Positions 1-9,182 of a stretch of 64,000 bases of DNA are shown one piece after another. The notes under the pieces are model-generated. The model saw only the letters and a program-made list of their open reading frames with translations, had not been told where the DNA came from and did no database searches. The stretch spans positions 62,001 through 126,000 of the forward strand of contig UCEZ01000026.1 of NCBI GenBank assembly GCA_900471525.1, in the 5' to 3' direction. This DNA comes from Hyphomicrobiales bacterium. GTDB taxonomy: Bacteria > Pseudomonadota > Alphaproteobacteria > Rhizobiales > Rhizobiaceae. The translations under genes were made by a program, and so were the position numbers. Numbering within the stretch: the first letter of the stretch is position 1; every line of letters starts with the position of its first letter.

Positions 1-670
1 GCCTTTCGACCAATCCCGCATCGGCCAAGTCGATCCACTCCGCTCCATAACGGCGTGCGATCTCGAGTTTGGTTGGACTGCTGTCGATGGCGAGAACCCT
101 CGCGCCGAGTCGGGTCGCGATTTGCACGGCATAAAGACCCAGTCCCCCGCACCCAAAGATGGCGCAGGTCTCGCCGGCCTTGAGGCCCGCGCGCCGGATG
201 GCGCCGTAGGCAGTGACGCCGGCGCACATAATGGGCGCGGTCGTAACCGGGTCCATTTCGGCCGGTAGCGCCACGGCGAAGCGGGTGTCTGCAACGACGT
301 ATTCAGCAAATGCGCCGGGCACATGCAGCCCATGAGCGCGCTGGTGCTGGCAGAATGGCTCTGCTTCGTCGAGGCACTCGTTGCAGCGGCCACAGGTGTC
401 GTGCAGCCATGGCACACCCACCGGGTCGCCCACGTCCCAGCCGGTGACCCCCGCTCCGAGGGCGATGATCGTGCCAACTCCCTCATGGCCGAGGATAAAT
501 GGCGAGGGCGCTTCGGGAGGAACGAAATCGGCCTTCCAAATATGGACGTCGCTGTGGCAGACCCCGCAGGCCCTAAGCTTGATCAAGATCTGTCCTTCGC
601 CCGGTTGCGGAACCTCTACGCATGTGACCGACAAGGGTTCGCTATGTGCGGTCATCACGGCGGCTTTCAT
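1..670 (-). CDS. Zinc-dependent alcohol dehydrogenase (5' part of gene; runs off window start)
   Basis: Medium-chain (MDR) alcohol dehydrogenase that would oxidise alcohols to aldehydes with NAD(P). The minus-strand reading begins MKAAVMTAHSEPLSV and shows the catalytic-zinc motif GVCHSDVH at about residues 38-45 and GHEGVG at about 62-67. The structural-zinc cysteine cluster (CGRCNEC and a following C) is at about residues 96-110, and the Rossmann glycine motif FGCGGLGLYAVQ is at about 174. About 223 residues are present; the C-terminal third lies outside the window. ATG 670 fits the family start; TTG 685 and GTG 688 are in frame upstream. It is not clearly in an operon with the next minus-strand gene, which lies about 350 bp upstream. 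Substrate unknown. Confidence 0.85.
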   Translation of the reverse strand, partial: MKAAVMTAHSEPLSVTCVEVPQPGEGQILIKLRACGVCHSDVHIWKADFVPPEAPSPFILGHEGVGTIIALGAGVTGWDVGDPVGVPWLHDTCGRCNECLDEAEPFCQHQRAHGLHVPGAFAEYVVADTRFAVALPAEMDPVTTAPIMCAGVTAYGAIRRAGLKAGETCAIFGCGGLGLYAVQIATRLGARVLAIDSSPTKLEIARRYGAEWIDLADAGLVER

Positions 671-1018
671 CAGAATAGCTTTCAACACGATGTGTTTGTT
701 CCTAGTTGAATCTAGCGGCTTCACTAGGTTGCTCGCCGGCAATTTGGCGACGCCATCGGGCCAGGCCTTGTCGGGCTAGCCCCGCGCCAAGTTTGGTTCA
801 ACGGTGGAGCCTCATTCCCAACTCCCCACGGCCGCATGAGCTCAAAGACTTGATCGGATCCATGTGGATCATTGATGGATTTCCTCCTCAGATTCCCCTC
901 ACGAACCACTGCCCGTGATAGCGTCAACAATGAACCTACAAGCGGTCATCCATTCGCTGACGGTGGTGTATTGCAGCGAGCGACATGCTCGCACCTTGAA
1001 CGAGTGCGTAGCGGGGCA
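671..1018. other. Intergenic region, no gene seen
   Basis: The stretch lies between the start of the alcohol dehydrogenase and the stop of the solute-binding protein gene. Reading both strands I see only short overlapping frames without family motifs, no RNA gene and no clear terminator. It presumably carries the promoter for the alcohol dehydrogenase. Confidence 0.4.
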
Positions 1019-2584
1019 TTAGCCGAACCACCATCTTTCGGAAAATTTCTGCCCGTCCATATCCCAGTTGGAGGCGATCTTGTCGTGCCTGATCTTGGTC
1101 GATGTCGCGAATACATAGTTTGCAAACATCGGCACCACTGTCCCGCCGTCGTTTGAAAGTATTTCCTGAGCATCGAAATATATCTGAGCTCGTTTCGTCG
1201 CATCGAGTTCTGCGCGACCGGCCGTGACCAATTCGACAAAATGTGAGTTTTTCCAATTGGTGTCGTTCCAGGCGCCGTCTGGGAGGTATGCAAGGGACAA
1301 CATTGCATCGACCGTGGGTCGACCCGCCCAATAGCACGCGCACCACGGCTTCTTCGTCCATACGCTCGCCCAATAGCCATCGTTTGGAACGCGTTCGACC
1401 ATGATATTGATGCCGCTTTTCGCCCCCGCTTGTGAATAGAGTTCAGCGGCGTCGACGGCGCCGCTGAAGGCCGCATCCGCGGCGGCCAGCTGAATATCGA
1501 GGCTCGTCAGGCCGGACTGTTTCAGATACCATTTCGCCTTGTCGAGATCCTGGATTCGCTGAGGCAGGCCAGCCGCATAGAACGGCATTGCCGGTCCAAT
1601 TGGATGATCATTGCCCACAGTGCCATGCCCCTGTAGGATCAAATCCACCATCTGTTCGCGCGGGCACGCGAGCTTTACAGCCATCCGGACGTTGGGATCC
1701 TCAAACGGAGCCTTGTTGGTCAGCATTGGAAATGTGTAATGCTGATTGCCCGCGATCGACTTTACGCTAACCGCATCGTTTGTTTTTAAATAGCTCACAG
1801 TCTTCACGTCGCAGCGATCCATGACATCTATAGTGCCACTCATAATCGCCGATGTGCGCGCGGTTGCATCGACAATGGCGATCATTTCGATTGCGTCGAA
1901 ATGTGCTCGATCGGTCTTCCAATAACTTTGATTGCGAGTGAGCTGTGCCCGAATGCCGGGGTCCCATCCTTCCAGTTTGTAGGGACCGCAGCCGACCCCA
2001 CTAAGAGGTGCAATCTTACCGTCCTTCGAAGGCAGGATCGGAATGTGGTAATCAGAAATAATATAAGGAAAATCGGCATTGCCTGCGTTCAGATAGAAAA
2101 TGATCCTGTCCGGCCCGTCGATTTTGATGTCCCTTATTGGCTTGAGTAACGCCAGCGCCGCTGATGTCGAGCCCTCGCCGCGGTGATAGTTGACGGATGC
2201 AAGCACGTCTTCAACCGTCAGGCTCCGGCCGTCATGGTAGACAATGCCCTTGCGAATCTTGAAGGTCCAAGTGGCAGCGTCGGGGGTCGACTCCCAGCTC
2301 TCGGCGACTTCGCCAATCAGCTCACCGTTGGCGTTGATTTCGGCGAGGTGATTGTTGAGCATATAGCCCAGGGCAATCGTGAAATTGTTGTCATATGTAC
2401 CCGGATCGAGGCTGTCCGTCGTAGATCCATGGCCGACGCCAAACCTCAACCTGCCGCCACGTTTGGGGCTGTCAGCCCGGGCCGCCGGAACCATGATACC
2501 GGAGGCAGCTGATAACGCGACCACCCCCATTGACGCGGTGATAAACTGCCGACGCGAAAAATCGACGCTCTGAAGCTTAATCAT
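1019..2584 (-). CDS. ABC transporter substrate-binding protein, family 5 (DppA/OppA type), Tat-exported
   Basis: Periplasmic solute-binding protein of 521 residues, the usual length for peptide/nickel/opine-type SBP_bac_5 proteins. The N-terminus has a twin-arginine motif (SRRQFI at residues 10-15), then a hydrophobic stretch ending in PAARA-D, so export is probably by Tat with cleavage near residue 37. The body follows the family pattern: GGRLRFG start, a VAESWE..PDAATWTFKIRKG segment and a FHDGRSLT-like VYHDGRSLTVEDV stretch. No permease or ATPase gene is next to it in the window, so it is an orphan here or its partners lie elsewhere. It diverges from the alkylsulfatase gene across about 136 bp containing a palindrome. 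The ligand cannot be deduced. Confidence 0.88.
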   Translation of the reverse strand: MIKLQSVDFSRRQFITASMGVVALSAASGIMVPAARADSPKRGGRLRFGVGHGSTTDSLDPGTYDNNFTIALGYMLNNHLAEINANGELIGEVAESWESTPDAATWTFKIRKGIVYHDGRSLTVEDVLASVNYHRGEGSTSAALALLKPIRDIKIDGPDRIIFYLNAGNADFPYIISDYHIPILPSKDGKIAPLSGVGCGPYKLEGWDPGIRAQLTRNQSYWKTDRAHFDAIEMIAIVDATARTSAIMSGTIDVMDRCDVKTVSYLKTNDAVSVKSIAGNQHYTFPMLTNKAPFEDPNVRMAVKLACPREQMVDLILQGHGTVGNDHPIGPAMPFYAAGLPQRIQDLDKAKWYLKQSGLTSLDIQLAAADAAFSGAVDAAELYSQAGAKSGINIMVERVPNDGYWASVWTKKPWCACYWAGRPTVDAMLSLAYLPDGAWNDTNWKNSHFVELVTAGRAELDATKRAQIYFDAQEILSNDGGTVVPMFANYVFATSTKIRHDKIASNWDMDGQKFSERWWFG

Positions 2585-2642
2585 GAATGCCTACTCCCCT
2601 TAGATTCCGCCTTGCTCATCCACGGCTTCCCAGTCTATATAT

Positions 2643-2654
2643 GAATTCGAATTC
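2643..2654. promoter_or_regulatory. 12-bp palindrome GAATTCGAATTC in divergent promoter region
   Basis: A perfect palindrome sits between the divergently transcribed solute-binding protein and alkylsulfatase genes. It is a plausible operator for the TetR-type regulator encoded at the end of the alkylsulfatase unit, because such regulators commonly act on adjacent divergent promoters. That link is inference from position and symmetry only. Confidence 0.4.
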
Positions 2655-2720
2655 GGGTTCAAGTATTGATATTTACTCAAAGTCAACTGGCTCCTGGGTT
2701 TCAATGGAGGGAAATTACAT

Positions 2721-4625
2721 ATGTTGGACGAGAGAATCGGCGACGCCGCGAACGCATACGTGGCTGAAGCGAATAGGGCAGCGTCGGAAAGCACGGAATT
2801 TGACTGGGCAAATTCGCGGGATTTCGAGGATGCACGCCGCGGGTGGCTAAAGGAGCTACCGGACCTTGTCATTGAGGACGAGGGCGGACGCATAGTTTGG
2901 GACAGTCGCCCCCATGATTTGATGCTTGCCAAGGAACGGCCGGATACAGTGCATCCTAGCCTTTGGCGATTGGCTCAGCTCAATAACATCAGGGGCCTTT
3001 TTGAAGTCGCGGACAAGGTCTGGCAGACCCGTGGCCATTCGTTGGCCAATATGACGTTCGTTGCAGGAAAAACCGGTTGGATCATCATCGATCCAGCCAA
3101 CACTGTAGAGACAGCACGGGTGGCGCTCGCGCTCGCGAACAGCACATTGGGGCCGCGACCGGTTGTGGGCGTAATATATTCTCACACCCATTCAGATCAT
3201 TGGGGCGGCGCAAAGGGCGTTGATCCAGAACCCAACGCTCGGGTAGTCGCCCCAGCGGGATTTGAGGCTTTTGTGCTTGCGGAATCATTGGTTGCCTCGG
3301 AGGGCCTCGCTCCTCGCAACAACTACATGTATGGCGAACATCTTGGGTCAGGCCCATACGGTCACGTTGATTGCGGACTTGGAAAGGCGACTGAAGGCGG
3401 GACGGTCAGCTATCTTCCGCCAACGGACCACATTGGACGCGATGGCGGTCACTTGACCATAGATGGCGTAGCGTTCGAGTTCCAATATGCTGCGGGCGAG
3501 GCACCGGCCGGCATGCATATCCATCTGCCTGCGAGCGGCGTCCTGCATGTGGCTGACAATTGCTATGCATCCCTTCACAACGTCTATACGATCAGGGGAT
3601 CACTCAGCCGGGATGCATCTGTTTGGAGCGACTCGGTCGATCGTGCTCTGCAATTTGGCGGCGCCGAGGTAATCATCGGCGGCCACCACTGGCCGCGATG
3701 GGGGCGTGACAACGTGCGGAGGTTTCTTACCCAGCAGCGTGATGCTCTCAAATTCATGCACGACCAAGCCGCACGCCTCATGAAGCTTGGCCATACCGCA
3801 GAAGAGATCGCCGGCATGGTGGAGCTTCCGCCTCATCTAGGCCGCCAATGGCATCTGCGTGGTTACTACGGCACTGTCTCACAAAACGTCCGTGCGATAG
3901 TCCATCATTATCTAGGTTGGTACGACGGCTCTCCCTCCACGCTCAATTCGTTGCCGCCGCGAGAAGCCGCTGCCAAGATCATAGATTACATGGGCGGTGT
4001 TTCGAAAGTTCTTGAGCGAGCTCGGGAAGATTTCGCCGCAGGCCAGTTTCGATGGGTCGTCCAGATTCTCGATCATGTACTCTGGCTGGACCCAGACTGT
4101 ACCGAGGCGCGTACGTTGGCCGCTGTCGCACATCGAACGCTTGGATACACATGCGAAAATGCGACGTGGCGCAATGCCCACTTGTCGGCTGCAAGAGAGT
4201 TGACTGGGAGCATCGAGCAAGTTGGAGCGATACGGGACTCGGCCGATCTTTCCAAACGGATTCCCTTGAGGGCCTTGTTTGATTATCTCGCCATTCGCGT
4301 CGATGGAACGAAAGCGGCCGCAATGAACATCTTGCTATGCTGGCACGTGACCGATAGCGAGGAAGAGTTTACGACACATCTGAACAATGGTGTTTTGAAT
4401 GTGGTCAAAGGCGAAAAAGCAGACGTGAAAGTAGCATTGACTCGTGCTGCCCTTACATCGTTGATTTATGAGCAAGCACTCCCGACGAACCTGTCCATTA
4501 CGGTCGCCGGAGATCGGACTTTGTTCAACACCTTTTGGTCGGTTATGGAGACTTTCCCGGACGACTTTTCAATCGCTGGCCGTGCATTCAAGGTCGGAGA
4601 GCAAACATGCGGCAAACGCGGCTAA
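2721..4625 (+). CDS. Linear alkylsulfatase, metallo-beta-lactamase fold (SdsA1/YjcS-like)
   Basis: Zinc hydrolase of 634 residues that would cleave alkyl sulfate esters (SDS-like) to alcohol and sulfate. The metal-binding motif HTHSDHWGG is at about residues 154-162, with further ligands in a GVLHVADN-type segment near 275 and GGHHWPRWG near 320. The LARDA-like dimerisation region and a C-terminal SCP2-like domain (about 500-630) complete the family architecture. The start at ATG 2721 follows a GGAGGG Shine-Dalgarno at about 2706. Unlike secreted SdsA1 there is no obvious signal peptide, so it probably acts in the cytoplasm or its substrate is imported. Its 3' end overlaps the TetR gene. Confidence 0.9.
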   Translation: MLDERIGDAANAYVAEANRAASESTEFDWANSRDFEDARRGWLKELPDLVIEDEGGRIVWDSRPHDLMLAKERPDTVHPSLWRLAQLNNIRGLFEVADKVWQTRGHSLANMTFVAGKTGWIIIDPANTVETARVALALANSTLGPRPVVGVIYSHTHSDHWGGAKGVDPEPNARVVAPAGFEAFVLAESLVASEGLAPRNNYMYGEHLGSGPYGHVDCGLGKATEGGTVSYLPPTDHIGRDGGHLTIDGVAFEFQYAAGEAPAGMHIHLPASGVLHVADNCYASLHNVYTIRGSLSRDASVWSDSVDRALQFGGAEVIIGGHHWPRWGRDNVRRFLTQQRDALKFMHDQAARLMKLGHTAEEIAGMVELPPHLGRQWHLRGYYGTVSQNVRAIVHHYLGWYDGSPSTLNSLPPREAAAKIIDYMGGVSKVLERAREDFAAGQFRWVVQILDHVLWLDPDCTEARTLAAVAHRTLGYTCENATWRNAHLSAARELTGSIEQVGAIRDSADLSKRIPLRALFDYLAIRVDGTKAAAMNILLCWHVTDSEEEFTTHLNNGVLNVVKGEKADVKVALTRAALTSLIYEQALPTNLSITVAGDRTLFNTFWSVMETFPDDFSIAGRAFKVGEQTCGKRG

Positions 4626-5284
4626 ACCGTGAGGAAACATTCTTGGCAGACTTCGCAGGCGTTCATCCCAGCAAACAGCCTCGAAGCCTGGCCAAGCGCA
4701 ACGCGCTGATTGCGGCCGGCCACAGGTTGCTTCGCACTATGAGCTTTGATGAGATGACGATCGGGCACGTCGCCCAGGAGGCGGCCTGCTCTGTAGGAAC
4801 CTTCTATGCTCGTTTTCAAGATAAAGAGGCGTTTCTAATCCTATTACAAGAGTCCCTGTTCAGCGCACAGATCGACGACGCCCGGCAAAAATTCAGACCA
4901 GATGATTGGAAAAATGCGAACGCAGAAGAAGCCATTGAAGCCTCCGTTCGCTTTGTCATAAATACCTTCCGCGGCGATGCGGAGGGCGTGCTGCGCGCCG
5001 CTCTGGCTCACTCCGCTGATAAATCAGAGATCTGGGAGCCTGCGCGCCGTTCCGGCCGGGAACTCGCCGAGATCATCATTTCGTTGCTGTCGCCAAAGCT
5101 GGGCGGCGGCGCCGACGAACAAATACGGCTCGCCCTGCAAATGTTGTATGGAACGCTCGTGAATATGATACTGCACGAGCCCGGCCCCTTGAGCCTCAAT
5201 TCGGCCACTTCACATAATTCACTGGTTGCCGCAGTAAAAGCCATCCTGCTCTACAAACAACCGGGCCCGCGGCTCCACACCTGA
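4607..5284 (+). CDS. TetR/AcrR family transcriptional regulator
   Basis: A 225-residue regulator with an N-terminal helix-turn-helix (AGHRLLRTMSFDEMTIGHV followed by AACSVGTFYARFQDKEAF, about residues 35-80) and a helical ligand-binding C-terminal domain. An earlier in-frame start exists at 4535, but ATG 4607 is preferred: it follows a purine-rich site (GGTCGGAGAG) and overlaps the alkylsulfatase stop by 19 bp, the arrangement of a translationally coupled local regulator. It probably controls the alkylsulfatase and perhaps the divergent solute-binding protein gene; the effector is unknown. Confidence 0.85.
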   Translation: MRQTRLNREETFLADFAGVHPSKQPRSLAKRNALIAAGHRLLRTMSFDEMTIGHVAQEAACSVGTFYARFQDKEAFLILLQESLFSAQIDDARQKFRPDDWKNANAEEAIEASVRFVINTFRGDAEGVLRAALAHSADKSEIWEPARRSGRELAEIIISLLSPKLGGGADEQIRLALQMLYGTLVNMILHEPGPLSLNSATSHNSLVAAVKAILLYKQPGPRLHT

Positions 5285-5395
5285 CGGCAGGCACTTATCT
5301 CGCGACTGTTGAGCAAATGGAGGAAATATTTGGGGAAACAATTGTCGACTTACCCCGCTCGGTGATTGTTCTCCGTATCAAATCCAACATCAAGG

Positions 5396-6566
5396 TTAGT
5401 GAGGTTCAATAGACGACTGATGGAAGATATCGCCTTCGGGAGGTATGACCTGCCGTTCGATCATTCGATGGACATCCGGCGGCCTGTCGCCTTGATACAG
5501 TCTAAGCAGCCGCTCGAGGTTTTCCGCGTCAGCCTTGGTGCGCCGGGTGTTGTGACGCAGGTAATCCACCCAGGTCGGCGTGTGATATGTTTCCGTCCAG
5601 CGATGCGGGTTCTGAAGGTCCCGCATGAGCGCCCAAGCCTGAGCCCCGTCACGGAGGGCAGCTTCGCTGAGCGCGAACCCCGCGAAAGAGCAGCGAATTA
5701 TGTTCTCACTTGTCATCCATTCGCGGGGAAGCGGGTTGAAATAAGCCCCGCCTACCGCACCGATGCCGAATCCGCCTAGCAGAAGGCCGTAAGTGAAGAG
5801 GCCACCCTGACGATATCACGTGCGACGACTGGCAGTAGCGCGAGGATCGCCACTGCCGCGACCCCGAATACAAATCCGCGCACGAAAACCTTGAGCAGGT
5901 TCGGCGACATGGACACATAACGCAGCCCGGCGCCTATGGCGGGACCAATCTCCTAGCGCAGCAGGGGTCCCGCCTGATGGGCTGGTTTCCAGCGCAGGAG
6001 TGCCGCCATGAGCACTATGTAGCTCGCAGCATTTGCTGTGAAGGCGGCTGCGGCACCTCCGAACGCGACGATTGCACCCCCGATAGCCGGCCCAACTCTT
6101 CGTGTCAGATTGAAGCCCATGGAGTTCAGGGACACAGCGCCCGGCACATCTTCGCGTGGGACCATGTCACCGACCGAGGCCTGCCAGGCGGGATTGCCAA
6201 GCGCGGTGCCGCAGCCGATGAGAAAGGTGAAGGTCAACAGAATCCACGGCGTGACCAAACCTAGATAGGCCGCCGCGGCGAGCAGTGTCGAGACCGCGAA
6301 CATGAAGGTCTGCACGACTAAAATCACCCTTTTTCTGTCGAAGTTGTCGGCGACTGCCCCGGCGACGAGCGAAAAGACCATGATCGGCAGCGTGGTGGAC
6401 GCCTGTACCAACGCGACCATGTTCGCGGATGTCGTAATGGACGTCATCATCCATGCCGCGCCTACACCTTGAACCAGGACGCCGAAGTTGGACGATGCTC
6501 GCCTAGCCAGATGTCGCGGAAAGTCTCGTGGGAGAGCGGTTGGAAAAAGCGGCGTCTGTCGGGCAT
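5396..6566 (-). pseudogene. Decayed MFS transporter (EntS/MFS_3 type)
   Basis: One major facilitator family exporter can be followed across three reading frames. The start (MPDRRRFFQPLSHETFRDIW) is at 6566. A frameshift near 6500 leads to the N-terminal helices and the DNFDRKR loop (6450 down). An in-frame TAG near 5954 interrupts the sequence just before EIGPAIGAGLRYV. A second frameshift near 5810 leads to the GLLLGGFGIGAVGG helix and then the conserved cytoplasmic tail (RWTETYHTPTWVDYLRHN). At least two indels and a stop make this a clear pseudogene. It is not obviously linked to either neighbour. Confidence 0.85.
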
Positions 6567-6698
6567 GATGTGGTTGCCGGGGAGTGACTTAGGTCGGCTG
6601 CACTTCCGGGCAGACGGCGAATTGCTCAACGAACCATCTCGCGCAGTCGTGCGACTGCCCAGCAGAACGGCCGCTCACCGCACGGCCGCGGTAGGATC

Positions 6699-8081
6699 TC
6701 ATAGAGATGGTCGTTTCGAACGCCAAGGCGTCGACGATTCCAGAAAACTCGCGACCTGAAACAGCGTCGCTTCGGCGAACGGCCTTCCGCCGATCTGTAT
6801 CGAGAGCGGCAGTCCGTTCGGCCCGAACCCCATGCAGACGGCGATGGCGGGATAACCGGTCAAATTCCAGGGAAGCGGCAAGCCGGGTTTTTCAAGTCCG
6901 TCCCAGAAAGGTACATCTTCCATAAGGGGTGCTTCATCCGCGGCCGCGGCGGTGACGAGCACATCGAAATCCTTCATGACGTTCGCGAGCTCCAGACACA
7001 GCTCCCGCCTGCGGCGCTGCGCCTGAATGTAGTCGCTGCTGGTCAGGAAGGAGGCAAGCAGCATACGGTTTCGCATCCGCTCCCCGAATGCGTCGAACCG
7101 GGTCTTCATCGCGTGCTCGTGATAAGCTGCGGCTTCGGCGTTCATTATGATGCGGTTCGCTGCGGAATACTCTTTCAGGGAGGACAATTTTGCCTCCCCG
7201 ACTTCCGCACCCGAGGCAACGAGAAGCTCGACTGATTGGGCGATGGCAGCAGCTGTCGCGTCGCAGACCGGATTGTCCAGCTTGTGAAAGCGGTCGACCA
7301 CTCCGATCCTCAAACCACGCAAGCTTCGGCCGATGTCGGCCGAAAAATCGGGTACCGCGACATCGGCGCTTTGCGGGTCGGCGGGGTCGTGGCCAGCCAT
7401 TTGCTGCAACAGCATGGCGCAGTCTTCCGCCGTCCACGCCATCGGGCCGACGTGATCGAGAGAATGCGCCAGGGGAATTACGCCGGAACGGCTGCATCGC
7501 CCGTAAGTCGGCTTGATGCCGGATATTCCGCATAGCGCGGCGGGTCCTCTGATGGAGCCTCCGGTATCGGTGCCCGTGCCTCCGAGGATCATCCCCGCCG
7601 CAACGGCGGCCGCGGTTCCACTGCTCGAGCCCCCGGTGAAACAAGACGAATTCCATGGATTGCGCGCGGGAGGCCACGGCAAGTCGAACGACGGTCCGGC
7701 CAAGGCGAATTCCAAGGTAGCAAGTTTGCCGAGCATCACGGTCCCCGCATCTGCCAATCGTTTCACCACAGCGGCGTCGCGCGTCGGAACATTCTCCTTC
7801 AGAATCCGGGAATGAGCCGTAGTCAATATCCCAGCAGTTTCGAAAATATCCTTGTGAGCAATCGGGACGCCGTCCAGGGGCGTCTTTGACTCGTGCTTCA
7901 TCATCCGTGCTTCGGCCGCATTGGCATCAGCGAGCGCTCGCTCGGCCGTCACGGTGATGAAAGCGCCGATTTCCGGATTCAGAACCTCGATCCTGTGCAG
8001 GCAGTGCCGGGCCAATTCGACCGGTGAAATTTCCTTGGCTTTGAGCTTGCGGCTCGCTTCTGCTATCGTGAACGGGTGCAT
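6699..8081 (-). CDS. Amidase signature family hydrolase
   Basis: A 460-residue amidase that would hydrolyse a C-N amide bond in a small molecule in the cytoplasm. The Ser-cisSer-Lys triad is visible: Lys in GVPIAHKDIF (about residue 76), cis-Ser in GGSSSGTAAAV (about 150) and nucleophilic Ser in TDTGGSIRGPAALCG (about 175). ATG 8081 is chosen because GGAAG lies at a good distance upstream; the in-frame TTG at 8099 is weaker. Its 5' end overlaps the small 67-residue gene, so the two are translationally coupled like AtzE/AtzG or a GatA/GatC-type pair. The unit begins downstream of a copy of the cluster-wide palindrome. Confidence 0.92.
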   Translation of the reverse strand: MHPFTIAEASRKLKAKEISPVELARHCLHRIEVLNPEIGAFITVTAERALADANAAEARMMKHESKTPLDGVPIAHKDIFETAGILTTAHSRILKENVPTRDAAVVKRLADAGTVMLGKLATLEFALAGPSFDLPWPPARNPWNSSCFTGGSSSGTAAAVAAGMILGGTGTDTGGSIRGPAALCGISGIKPTYGRCSRSGVIPLAHSLDHVGPMAWTAEDCAMLLQQMAGHDPADPQSADVAVPDFSADIGRSLRGLRIGVVDRFHKLDNPVCDATAAAIAQSVELLVASGAEVGEAKLSSLKEYSAANRIIMNAEAAAYHEHAMKTRFDAFGERMRNRMLLASFLTSSDYIQAQRRRRELCLELANVMKDFDVLVTAAAADEAPLMEDVPFWDGLEKPGLPLPWNLTGYPAIAVCMGFGPNGLPLSIQIGGRPFAEATLFQVASFLESSTPWRSKRPSL

Positions 8082-8266
8082 GGAGAGTCTTCCGGCCAAA
8101 AGGTGACGACGAGCCCTGTGTCGAGATTCATGGGTCTGCTCATATCATTCACCAGTCCTCTGAGTTTCAGATACCCTTCGTGAAGTCGTTCGAACTGGAT
8201 GTTCTCCACTGGAACGCCCCTCGCCCTGAGCAAGACGACAAGATCGGAAAGACTTAATTCGGACAT
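8063..8266 (-). CDS. Small GatC/AtzG-like amidase partner (tentative)
   Basis: A 67-residue protein directly upstream of, and overlapping, the amidase gene. Its size and ending (LDTGLVVTFWPEDSP, an acidic-then-hydrophobic tail) recall AtzG/DUF4089 proteins, the GatC-like belts of AtzE-type amidases. The likeness is weak at sequence level and rests mainly on size and position. If correct, it would stabilise the amidase rather than catalyse. It is the first gene of the unit behind the operator-like palindrome. Confidence 0.5.
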   Translation of the reverse strand: MSELSLSDLVVLLRARGVPVENIQFERLHEGYLKLRGLVNDMSRPMNLDTGLVVTFWPEDSPCTRSR

Positions 8267-8307
8267 CGGTCAAACCTCTGAGACGGCAAAAACAAACCGT
8301 ATTATAA

Positions 8308-8321
8308 GTATACTGGTATAC
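8308..8321. promoter_or_regulatory. Cluster operator copy GTATACTGGTATAC (amidase unit)
   Basis: A 14-bp sequence about 40 bp upstream of the first gene of the amidase unit. It matches the motif found before most other units between 8 and 32 kb. TGGTATACC inside it resembles FadR/FCD-type GntR operators (TNGTNNNACNA). Confidence 0.7.
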
Positions 8322-8374
8322 CTATTTAGCGAGGCTGTCAACTCGACGGTCGGCCCGTGCCGCCGCAGACACGA

Positions 8375-9154
8375 TTAGTTTCCGTGAAACTCAGGCTCTC
8401 TTTTCTCCATGAAAGCAGTTCGTCCTTCCACTACATCGGCGGAATTGCGCTGAAGCAAGTGGTTGAGCAGTTGCTCGGTGCGCATGCCGTCAGCGAGGCT
8501 CATATCGCGCGCGCGAAGCGCCATCTCTTTTGTCGCCTGCACGGCAAGCGGAGCGTTGCGGGCAATCGTTTCGGCGTAGCGGCGGGCGGTTGCCATCAAT
8601 TCGCCAAAGGGTACGACGCGATTTATCAGCCCCCACCGTTCAGCGGTGGCCGCGTCGATACTGTCCCCTGTCAGTAGCATCTCCATCGCACGCGCATGAC
8701 CGATCTGGCGAATGAGGCGTTGCGTCCCGCCCAGGCCCGCGACGATGCCGCGCTTGACTTCGGCAACGGCGAACTGAGCGTCGGCGACGGCCACACGGAT
8801 ATCCGTCGCCAGCAGCAGCGTCACTCCTCCGCCCATGCAATATCCATTGATCGCCGCGATGACGGGCTTCCACAGGTCCAGGCCGCGATTGAGCAGCGGT
8901 TGCTCCTGTGTTTGCCACAAGGCCTGAAGTTCTTCTTTGGCGCCGATGACATCCTTGATGTCAGCGCCAGCGCAGAACGATTTCTCACCCGCTCCCGTGA
9001 CGATGACGCAACGCAGGTGCGGATTGTCGCGTACGTCCACCCATACTTTCGAAAGCTCCGCATAATGCGCCCGGTCGAGAGCGTTCATCCGTTCCGGGCG
9101 ATTCAAAGTGATAGTGGCGATTCCGTCGTCGCCAGCGTGGAAGTCGATGGACAT
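8375..9154 (-). CDS. Enoyl-CoA hydratase/isomerase family protein (crotonase fold)
   Basis: A 259-residue crotonase-fold protein acting on an acyl-CoA. Oxyanion-hole segments are present (CAGADIKD near residue 63 and CMGGGVTLLLA near 107), as is the GLGGTQRL segment. Of the two hydratase glutamates, the one in the AVAE segment is kept. The one that normally follows GGG-C (Glu144 of rat enoyl-CoA hydratase) is Thr here, so the activity may be isomerase- or lyase-like rather than simple hydration. Followed 3' by the amidase unit and preceded by a MaoC-like gene on the same strand; probably one acyl-CoA unit with 9183-9653. Confidence 0.9.
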   Translation of the reverse strand: MSIDFHAGDDGIATITLNRPERMNALDRAHYAELSKVWVDVRDNPHLRCVIVTGAGEKSFCAGADIKDVIGAKEELQALWQTQEQPLLNRGLDLWKPVIAAINGYCMGGGVTLLLATDIRVAVADAQFAVAEVKRGIVAGLGGTQRLIRQIGHARAMEMLLTGDSIDAATAERWGLINRVVPFGELMATARRYAETIARNAPLAVQATKEMALRARDMSLADGMRTEQLLNHLLQRNSADVVEGRTAFMEKREPEFHGN

Positions 9155-9182
9155 CTTTGTCTTCTTTCCTTCGTTCTATACT

